A stretch of 64,000 nucleotides of DNA, from positions 1,178,001-1,242,000 of the forward strand of contig CAVZBZ010000002.1 of assembly GCA_963773665.1 (NCBI GenBank), in the 5' to 3' direction. The notes beneath the pieces are model-generated. The model saw only the letters and a list, made by a program, of their open reading frames with translations, had not been told where the DNA came from and searched no databases. Numbering within the stretch: position 1 is the stretch's first letter; each line of letters opens with the position of its first letter. The stretch comes from DATJLY01 sp963773665. GTDB taxonomy: Bacteria > Pseudomonadota > Alphaproteobacteria > ATCC43930 > CGMCC-115725. This document shows positions 56,564 through 64,000 of this stretch, piece after piece. The translations under genes and the position numbers were made by a program.

Positions 56564-56640
56564 AGGGCGCGTTGCTCACTTGAATTTAGGTGGAGCGCCG
56601 CGTCACGGCACGTGACGCGGCGCGACCCGATTGCGGCCGG

Positions 56641-56922
56641 TTATTTGTTGTCGTCAGGTTTCCCGTGAACGCGCACCGGCGGCTCAGTCAAGGCGGCAAG
56701 CCGCTCTCGCACGAGCGCGTTAAATTGCGCTTCGGAAATCACATACTGGTAATCGACAAGGCCGCGTTCCGGGTCGATGCCAAGCGACTACATGAATAGG
56801 TTTTTCTCATCCACGACAAGTTTGCCGTTTTTCGGGTCCCAGATTTCGCATTGGACGGCCCGCTTGTCTTCAAACAACACACGCGCCGGACAGCCACCCC
56901 AATCGAAATATCGGTAACTCAT
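56641..56922 (-). pseudogene. Small conserved hypothetical gene with in-frame TAG
   Basis: From an ATG at 56922 (or 56925), preceded by a perfect AGGAGG, the frame reads MSYRYFDWGGCPARVLFEDK, then CEIWDPKNGKLVVDEKNLFM, a TAG stop at 56788-56790, and continues SLGIDPERGLVDYQYVISEA to a final TAA at 56641. Coding character is the same on both sides, so the TAG is either a recent nonsense mutation, a sequence error or, less likely, read through. About 92 codons in all. Function unknown. Confidence 0.6.
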
Positions 56923-56946
56923 CATCCAGCCTCCTTCGGCGTCCAT

Positions 56947-57162
56947 CTAGCCTTCCCTCGCATGGTCCAGCAAGGTCGGCTCGCGGTAGCGCCCGGCTAC
57001 CGTGCGCTCGGCGGCGGGGCGGCTATCCTCTTTGAGGGCGAACAAGGCCGGTTGTTCCGGCCTTGCCGCTTTCCACGCCTCAAGCTGCTGGCGGCGTAAG
57101 TCCACGATATCCCGCCAGCGGTAGGCCCGGCCATCGATAATGATTTTGTCGGGGCGGCTCAT
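56947..57162 (-). CDS. Small conserved hypothetical protein downstream of ardC
   Basis: 71 residues starting MSRPDKIIIDGRAYRWRDIV, then LRRQQLEAWKAARPEQPALF and an end TLLDHAREG. Its start overlaps the ardC stop by 4 bp, which implies translational coupling. Its stop is 24 bp before the next small gene on the same strand. Function unknown. Confidence 0.6.
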   Translation of the reverse strand: MSRPDKIIIDGRAYRWRDIVDLRRQQLEAWKAARPEQPALFALKEDSRPAAERTVAGRYREPTLLDHAREG

Positions 57163-58059
57163 TCTGCCGCCTCCTGCTGTAGGCCGGGTTGCAGCCCGTT
57201 CAGGTAGTCGGCGGCGCGCTGCGCGTGAGCGGCAGCGGTGAAGATCGCCCGCTTATCGTCTTTCAGAACCTTGACCCATGAGGCGATATAGGACGCATGA
57301 TCGGCGCGGACTTCCGGCGTCAGGTCGAGATCGGCGGACAGGAAGGCGGAACCAAGCTCCGCGACAAGCTCCTCCATCGCGTAACCTTCATCGCCCCAGC
57401 GCTTGCGCCCGAAATCGCGCTCAAGGCGTTTCGGATGGCGAGTCCAGTGAGTCATTTCATGGCAAAGCGTCCCGTAATACGATTTCAGCGTCCTGAAAGC
57501 TCTCGAACGGCGGCATCTGCACGCGATCTTGCGCCATCGTGTAGAAAGCCTGATTGCCGCCGTGCTGGATGTTCGCACCTGTGGCGGCAAAAAATGATTC
57601 GGCCCGGTCGATCCGTGGCAGGGTATCAAGCCGGGGCTCGGCCTTCGCGTAATATTGAGCGGGCAAGCCTTCCACCTGCTCCACATTGAAAACCGTGTAG
57701 CCCTTCATGAAGGGGATATCGCGTTCGCTTTCCTCGCCGCTATCACCATCAATTTCGGTGCGAGTGACGGTCGAGGCGTAAACGACAAGACTTCCTTTCT
57801 CGCCCTTCTTCACATGGGCGTCCAATTCGAGCGCCTGTTTGAAGGTCAGCCAGATCGGCGCGGAGAATCCCTTGGTCATGGCTTCGGACCAAAGCATCAG
57901 GACGTTAATTCCCCGGTACGGAATGCTGTTGAATCGCAGGGGCCGTGTGATGCGCCCAGCCGCATGTTCGGCATTCCACGGCTTGAACCAAGGGCGGACT
58001 CCCTTCTCAAGTTCGGTGACAATCTGTCCAGTGATCCTCTCATAAACATCGGCCTTCAT
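57159..58059 (-). CDS. ardC: ArdC-like antirestriction protein (one frameshift)
   Basis: About 299 residues. The N-terminal ssDNA-binding domain starts MKADVYERITGQIVTELEKG and includes FNSIPYRGINVLMLW and KGEKGSLVVYAS. The C-terminal zincin-like domain has LCHEMTHWTRHPKRLERDFG (HExxH) and YAMEELVAELGSAFL. An extra A at about 57484 shifts the frame between FQDAE and SYYGTL. AGGAAGG precedes the ATG at 58059. ArdC protects incoming plasmid DNA from host restriction. Its neighbours on the other side are a type III restriction system. Confidence 0.82.
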
Positions 58060-58454
58060 TTTCCTTCCTCCTAGTTGCGGGTTGCGCATGCAACCGACTA
58101 GGCCCGCGCCAATGAGCGGGGGTTCGGCGGTCAAGGCCGCCGTGGGGAGAGGGGGATCACCCGTCTTGGCAGCGACCATCGGGAGCGAAAGACGGGGAAA
58201 CGCCCCGCGGCGCCCGCAGGGCTTGGCCTTGACAGCCAGGGGGCCGCAGGCCCCAAAGCGAAACGGAAGGAAGTCAGCCGCAGGCTGGCCGAGTCATCTT
58301 GCGCGAGGGATCGCTACCGGATGGCCGAGACGCCGGGACGGCGGTTCGGGAAGCGCCGCCTACGCGGCGCGCGTAGAGCCCGGTGCGGCGTCAGTCGGAC
58401 GCGCCATCGTCGTGAAAACTCTATAATCAGCGAGCTGCGTACTGGTAAGGGCGA
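58060..58454 (-). promoter_or_regulatory. Long leader of ardC related to the parB leader (no ORF)
   Basis: No credible gene. A hairpin at 58071-58101 has the GCAT loop (GGTTGC-GCAT-GCAACC) like 30698-30717. Next to it GGCCCGCGCCAATGAGCGGG parallels GGCCCTCGCCGAGAGCGGG of the parB leader. Further on, CTTGCGCGAGGGATCGCTAC (58298-58317) parallels CTTGCGCAAGGGATCGTTAC, then TAGAGCCCGGT recurs. The order and distances are the same in both. It probably carries a shared promoter or RNA regulator. Confidence 0.55.
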
Positions 58455-61262
58455 TCACGAAGCCATGGACATACGCGAAGCAAAGACGGTTTCAAGCATA
58501 GCTTTTACATAGCTGTCCTTGTCCTCTTCTTGGAAAAGGATGTGTCTCGCGAGCATGGCCGGCTTATCCATGCCCCAGAATAATTTCATCGTATGCGACG
58601 GGGTATTCGACACAATAAAGGATTCCAAATGCACGGTCGGGTCGCCAAGGCGTTCCTCGATCTCTTTGATCGTCGTGTGGAATTGAATTTTTGGATCGGT
58701 CGGACCGATGTTTCGGATACCCTTCGGGTCTACGAAAATTACGTGCTGCTCGCTACCGATGAACAACCACACAATAAAATCGGGATGAAAATTACCGGCC
58801 TCGAAGAAACCCACCCCACGGCCTTTGCTGAGGTTACGAAGCAGATAGAGCTCCTTATCCTCGAAGAAACTGACGCTACTATCGTGAAAAGCCTTCAGGT
58901 CCTCTACGAATTGCCGTTCGCCCTTATTGAGCGCTACGGGGCTGATCTCGACGATCTTCTGATCCAGATAAAGCAGCGGTTCATACAGGTGCCGGCCAAA
59001 CCAGATCGCCTTCAAGCCGTGGAACTCCCACGGCTTCAGGTCTCCTTTTTCGATTAGCGCCTTGAGCTCTTCGAGTTTGGCGACGATCTCCTCCTGCGAT
59101 TGCTCGATCAGGATGCGGTAGTAGCCTTTGCCAGTTTCATCTTTCACTCCCAGGAAGTTCGGATCGTCCACAGTCAATTCCTGGTATTCCAGATGCGGCA
59201 GCTCCCATTCCCGTTTGCGGAAGGTGTAGTAGCGCTCAGTGTACTTCTTCAGAAGCGAAAGCGCGATTTCCTGCCACAGCCGCACTTTCTCGAAGGAGTC
59301 GAAGGCCAGCTTCCTCGGCGGGGATTAGAAGTTGATACCAGCTCTGATCGGCGAGTAGCGGTTCTATGCTGTCACGCGTCAGATTTAGGTTGTGCCAGCC
59401 TCGCTCGGCCTTGAAGCGCTCCAGCTCGAAGTAAAGCCGGTCGATGTCAAGGAAAGCTACGTGCCACGCGCTGAGATGAGTCTGATTGGGCGCGGCTTCG
59501 GCATCGCCGCCTAAAACGCCACCGGACTTCATCGCCTGAATCTTCGGATACCAGTTGAGCACGACCTGATTCTTCTGCAGATACTCGGTGGCTTTGTCCT
59601 TTACAGGGTCTGGCTTGGCAAGCGTTGGGATCGGCCCCAGCTTCCGAAAAGCGTCGCCGAACTCCGTGCTAACGCCGTTGATCATCTTCTTTAGTCGGAT
59701 GGTCTTGAGCTTCTGCGTGCCAAGATTCTTGATGACAGGAAGCAGGAACTCGATGCGGTCATCATTGACTGGTAAACCTTCCTCTTCGAGGAAGTCGCGG
59801 AACTGCGCCATGTAGTCGGCGCGGATGCCAAAGATGGAAAGCGTTTCCAGCAGGCCGATGTGCTTCGGCCGTGTTACGTCTTCCGGAAGTTGGGCTTTGC
59901 CGCTCCGCTTGAGGCTCAGGTCGTAGCCCTTGAGGCGAACGCCGCGACCGAAGAGCTGGATGATTTGCGAGCCCTCAGTCTGGCCCACATTCATCAGGCC
60001 CATGGTGCTCACGCGCCAGCTACTCCAGCCCTCGGTGAACTTCTTCGAACCGATCAGAAGGTTTACTGTCGAATGCGGCAAGTTGATTTCGTGAAACAGC
60101 GAGCCTGTAAACTCGCGCTCTCCAGTGGGTAGCCCGTTCTTTTCGCATAACTTTACCAGCTTGGCATCGTCGCCAACGTTGATAACGCCAAAAGGATCGT
60201 TGTCGCCTACGCGGAGCGCTATCTCGCCGGTTGCGCCCTTCAGGTTTTCGACGTACAGCGCTCCGCCGCCTGCCGCATTGAAGAGCGTGATGAGCGTTTC
60301 CTCGAAAACCTGCGCAGCCGAAAGGTTTGCGGTATTCAGGTACGTAAAACGACCGGCGAACAGGTTCTTACCATCGGAGCTGACAAGCCCCTGATTCAGC
60401 ACCCGCTCGATGCGCTGGATACTAGCCGCCCGATCCGAAACATAGCGGGCAAGAAAACGTAAGATTTCAATGATGTCGGAAGCGTCGCGCGTCGCTAGCG
60501 TCTTGGTGACGCTGCCGCCCACGAAAATCCATAGCGGCTTGTCAATGTTGAAAGGCCGAAATTGCGTCTCGGCCTCGCGGTACAACCGCTGCTGTTGGAA
60601 AAACGCCAACAGGCAGGCGACAAGATAGAGTTCCAAGTGGTTGGCTTGCGTCTCCTCGTCAAGATTGAGAATCTGGTAGTCCTTACCGAATCCGTCTCCG
60701 TAGAAATAGCGGTATGAGTAATCGAAAAGGATATTCTTTGCGTAGAGATCAGTGAGCACCCTGTTGCCTTTGACCGCCTGGCCGAAAGTAGCGGAGTACT
60801 CAAAGGAGAACCCTTTCTCGCAAAGCGCATTGCGAAATCGCATCCACGCTCCTTCCTCGCCGCTCGATGCCCCTCGGTGCCCTTCATCAACAAGCACAAG
60901 ATTATTACCCTCGAAAGCGTCGATCGCGATCGTCTTGTCGCCCATTTCCACTGCTAACTTGTGGATGTCGAGAATTTCGACCTGCTGTCCAGCAAACAGC
61001 CCGCGACCGTCTTTGTTGAAAAGCTCAGCCGAGATGCCAGCCAAATCAAACTCGCGAAGGTGCTGCTGACTTAGGCCCTCGTTGGGCGTAAGCAGGATGA
61101 TACGGTTAAGCTCACGCTGCCTGCCGTGCTTCTGCAAATAATGTTGGTACTGAAGAATGTTGGCATGCATGACAAGTGTCTTGCCGCTGCCAGTGGCACT
61201 CCAGTAGGCGAGCTTATTGAGTTGCGGCCAAGCTTCGGCGGCCTCGTCAAAGGGCGTGACTA

Positions 61263-62315
61263 GAGCGGGATTGAATTAGGCGGGACCATATCCGGAGTTG
61301 CTGAAGTAGTTTGAGCATTCTTGCGGCGTGAAGCTGCCGAGAAGCTGTCCGATGGCTTCGGTCACGGCGTCGAAGCTTCGCGCGGCGGTTTTGCGCAGCA
61401 AGTGTTTGAGCTTGGCGAAGAGCTGTTCGATGGGGTTGAGGTCGGGCGAGTATTTCGGCAGGAGGATGAGCTTGGCGCCGACGGCACGGATGGCGTGACG
61501 GACGGCGCGTCCCTTGTGGCTGCCGAGATTGTCCATGATGACGATGTCGCCCGGTCTCAGGGTCGGGACGAGAACCTTCTCGACATAGGTCCGGAAGGTC
61601 TGGCCGTTGATCGGGGCATCGAGCAGCCAGGGCGCGTCGATACGATCGTGCCGCAGCGCGGCCAGGAAGGTCATGGTCTTCCAGCGCGCCTGCGGCACCT
61701 TGGCGCGCAGCCGCCGGCCGCGCGGTCCCCATCCCCGGAGCGGGGCCATGTTGTCCTTGGTCCAGGTCTCATCGATGAAGACCAGGCGCGCCGGTTCAAT
61801 CCGCCTCTGACGCGCTTTCCACTGCGCTCGCCGTCTCGCCACGTCGGGGCGATCCTGTTCGCTGGCGAGCACGGTTTTTTTTGAAGCTCAACTCCTCGGC
61901 GTGAACGAACGTCCAGACCGCGGTGTAATCGGCCTTGAGGCCGCGCCCGGCGAGTTCGCGGACAAGCCCGCGCAAAGTGAAATCGCGCTCGCGAATGCGC
62001 TCGCGCAGCCAAACCTCATGCTCGTCCCGGATCGCCTTCGGCTTGTGCCCGCCCATCTGTCCCGGCACCACGCTCCCCGTCTCCCGGAAGCGCCGCACCC
62101 AGGCGATCGCCGTGCTCACGCCAACCCCGAACCGCGACGCCGCTTCATGCCGCGACAGCCCCTCGTTCTCGACCGCCGCAACAACCCGCTCGCGAAGATC
62201 CATCGAATAAGGTTTTGCCATTCATGCCGGCCCCCTTCGCCCAGCCAGCATGTTGAATCAGAAACGCCCCCGATTTGGGAATCCCCAATCGACTCCGGCC
62301 AAAACAATCCCGCTC
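61263..62315 (-). mobile_element. IS630-family insertion sequence, full length
   Basis: 1053 bp flanked by TA (61261-61262 and 62316-62317). Ends are GAGCGGGATTG and CAATCCCGCTC. It is inserted in the Res gene and carries one transposase in two frames. It differs at a few bases from the deleted copy at 26172-26832, so the two were not copied from each other very recently. Confidence 0.9.
61276..62221 (-). CDS. IS630-family transposase in two frames joined at a poly-A run
   Basis: The first frame starts MAKPYSMDLRERVVAAVENE (paired helix-turn-helix) and reaches AEELSFKKN. The second continues TVLASEQDRPDVARRRAQWK with the DDE residues in ARLVFIDETWTKDNM, DIVIMDNLGSHKG and KYSPDLNPIEQLFAKLKHLL. 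The frames meet at eight A (RC of 61865-61872 region). Seven A would give one continuous protein of about 314 residues. Many IS630 members are expressed by slippage on such a run, so this may be natural, though a sequencing error cannot be excluded. Confidence 0.85.
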
Positions 62316-62803
62316 TAGGTCTGCCTCTGGCTTGTCTAAATTGGTCGCCGCCACCTGCGCATTTAAGACCTTGAGCAATCCCTGCGGATCGCGGAAATAG
62401 CGGTCAAGATAAATCTCTGTGAAGAGCAGCGTCAGGTACTGAAAGTATTTCCACGCGATCGGCTCTTCACCACGCGTGATACGCCGCTCGTTCAGCCGAA
62501 GCGTATGTTTGACGATATTCTGATCGTATTCGAGTAGGAGATCAGTCGGTAGTTGCGTGAGATTGAAAAGCTGCGCAGTGAGCGCATGGTGAAAGTGATG
62601 TACGTTGTTCTCGTCGAGACCTTCTAGCTTCTCTTGACGCAGGTGCTCCGCCAGATGCTCAAAGCGTTTCACGTTGAAGAGCGACAATAGCCACTGATTA
62701 AGCACAAGCTTATATGCAAATGGCACCTGCGGTCTGTTGTTAGCGCGGCGACGCTGCGCAGCAGGTGTGGGTCCGGCGGGATTGCGGGGCCGACCACGCG
62801 GCA

Positions 62804-64000
62804 TCACAAGCCCTCCGTGTCGAACATGAGGCGGTGGAAGTCTTCCTCGATCAACCGCACCTTCCAGGTGTCATCCGGCACTTTCAGGTTTTCGAGATTG
62901 TTACCGCCGTTTACGTAGATGAGCTGGAACTCATAATCCTTGGTGGAGTAACCCTGCCGCGTAAACCACTCGTCGAGTACCAGGTTGTCCTTCTCGGGAT
63001 CGCCAGTAAGCTTCCGCCAGATGATGAGGGTACGTCGCCCGTCGGGCGTAGTCCCCGTGACGGTGCGGAACCACCATGGCCCCTCGGCGTCGGGCTTAAG
63101 CCGACCTTTTATTCTCAGTCTCTTTTCGCCGTCGCGCTCAAACGCGACATCAAAGCTGACGGGCGTGGTGATGTGTACGACAGTGAGGCCGATCAGCCAG
63201 TTGAAGGTCTCAAGCAAATCAACGTTGGTCTCGCGGCTTTCATCCGAGCTTGGTCGCTTGACCTTAAGTTTGTAAGCTGTGGGGTCTTGGAACGATGGGA
63301 CGTTTAGTAGTGATTGGCTGCCACGTGTTTCTACGTCGAGCATATATCGCAATAGAAACTGCTCCCTGAACCCATCTGTGCCCTGAGCACTGACGGCATC
63401 GAGCAGGGTTTGCTGGGTCGGGGTCCTACGCGTTTCCAGATTGTTTAATGCGTCTTCATACGACTCCAAGCGGATGATTTTTATGATCCGTGGGCTGCGT
63501 TCAGTCTCTTCCATCGTCGGTAGCCGGTTGGGCTTGCCGTCTTTCCACTCGGGGCAGAACGTGGCTTTCTTGATGCGCGGCAGCAGTACAGAATCAAAAT
63601 AATCGCCTGTCTCGATAAGAATGAACTTTCGCGAACCTCCATCCTCCCGATTGAGATTAATAACTGCGTGACCAGTGGTGCCGGAGCCGGCGAAAAAGTC
63701 GAGTACAACTGAGTCAACTTTAACATTGGCAGCTCTCAAACAGTTGACTACGAGCTTGAGCGCCTTCGGAAACGAGAAGTCGGCAATCCGTCCGAACATA
63801 CGCGTCAAGAGATTGGTGCCATATTCCGTTGCGGAATACTCCTTGTCATCCCACCACGTGATCGGCAGCATCCCCTCTTCGTTCATTCGAGATTTCATGT
63901 AAATGCCAGTTTTTCCCGATTGATCGGGACGCGCACAAAAATGCTTAATCTCCTTGCTAAAAGACTCTGATCCCCACTTCCATCGCAATTGTTGTCCTGT
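62804..64000 (-). CDS. Type III restriction-modification DNA methyltransferase (Mod), C-terminal part
   Basis: The frame is open from the window edge (TGQQLRWKWGSESF) to the stop at 62804, about 398 residues. It has the AdoMet motif I DSVVLDFFAGSGTTGHAVIN (about 90 residues into the visible part), then RKFILIETGDYFDSVLLPRI. The catalytic DPPY motif must lie upstream, outside the window, as in beta-class N6-adenine or N4-cytosine enzymes. A C-terminal recognition part follows. The stop overlaps the Res start. With Res broken it may act alone as an orphan methylase. Confidence 0.85.
   Translation of the reverse strand, partial: TGQQLRWKWGSESFSKEIKHFCARPDQSGKTGIYMKSRMNEEGMLPITWWDDKEYSATEYGTNLLTRMFGRIADFSFPKALKLVVNCLRAANVKVDSVVLDFFAGSGTTGHAVINLNREDGGSRKFILIETGDYFDSVLLPRIKKATFCPEWKDGKPNRLPTMEETERSPRIIKIIRLESYEDALNNLETRRTPTQQTLLDAVSAQGTDGFREQFLLRYMLDVETRGSQSLLNVPSFQDPTAYKLKVKRPSSDESRETNVDLLETFNWLIGLTVVHITTPVSFDVAFERDGEKRLRIKGRLKPDAEGPWWFRTVTGTTPDGRRTLIIWRKLTGDPEKDNLVLDEWFTRQGYSTKDYEFQLIYVNGGNNLENLKVPDDTWKVRLIEEDFHRLMFDTEGL

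Larger units (their letters stand above)
58455..62807 (-). pseudogene. Type III restriction enzyme Res subunit, interrupted by IS630
   Basis: The gene starts at GTG/ATG 62807, overlapping the mod stop, with MPRGRPRNPAGPTPAAQRRR and FNLTQLPTDLLLEYDQNIVK. It is cut after DKPEAD by the IS630 copy at 61263-62315. Removing the element and one TA restores the frame (KPEADLVTPFDEAAEA). Then come Walker A YWSATGSGKTLVMHANILQY, the DEGH box NLVLVDEGHRGASSGEEGAW, LFGRGVRLKGYDLSLKRSG (motif VI) and, after a shift at about 59320, the nuclease site NFHPDFIVWLF...VDPKG (PD...DxK). About 1100 residues if intact. The insertion should abolish restriction. Confidence 0.82.

Overview
The window is 64 kb of high-GC DNA from what looks like an alphaproteobacterium. 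The evidence for that is a ChvG/ChvI two-component pair, GTP-type PEP carboxykinase next to it, a protocatechuate 4,5-cleavage (lig) cluster, a liv-type transporter beside a feruloyl-CoA synthase, and mobile elements and conjugation genes of types common in that class. I cannot assign a genus from sequence alone. I saw no rRNA, tRNA or CRISPR array.

Region 1 (1-25133) is chromosomal and ordinary. In order it holds chvG (partial) and chvI, a HugZ-like protein, pckG, a solute-binding protein, a MetE-like methyltransferase, and ligI-ligA-ligB-ligC for protocatechuate 4,5-cleavage. These are followed by a RidA-like protein, a class III cyclase with TPR repeats, an ABC exporter with a NEW3-domain protein, an acyl-CoA-dehydrogenase-like flavoprotein, a CheY-like regulator, a PagL-like deacylase and prolyl iminopeptidase. 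The region ends with an operon livKHMGF-fcs. fcs (feruloyl-CoA synthase) and the lig genes are two steps of one lignin-aromatic route: ferulate to vanillin, vanillate and protocatechuate, then ring cleavage.

Region 2 (25134-64000) is accessory. It opens with two near-identical IS481-family elements in inverted orientation around an internally deleted IS630 element. This sits between the fcs stop codon and the 3' end of a large serine recombinase. Next come a frameshifted ParB-like gene, a Fic gene preceded by three 12-bp repeats and a palindrome, and an HSP90-like ATPase gene that appears split by a 2.9-kb IS1595-type element carrying small passenger genes. A defence island follows: an operon of YhaO-like nuclease, YhaN-like SMC ATPase and an unknown protein, then a Gabija-like OLD nuclease plus UvrD helicase. 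The mobilisation block has a relaxase, a MobC-like protein, an array of about eleven DNA hairpins, a SprT-like protein, a TraG/VirD4 coupling protein, several conserved plasmid-type hypotheticals and ArdC. The window ends in a type III restriction-modification system whose Res gene is interrupted by a full-length IS630 copy.

Single-base frameshifts recur in genes expected to be intact (chvI, pckG, ligA, the NEW3 gene) as well as in accessory genes. Many lie in short homopolymers, so uncorrected sequencing errors are a serious alternative to real decay. I therefore report such genes as one locus with the shift position noted. The most interesting non-coding signals are the hairpin array upstream of mobC (49744-50115), a 20-bp element placed exactly 68 bp before two plus-strand start codons, and a leader of about 300 bp shared by parB and ardC.
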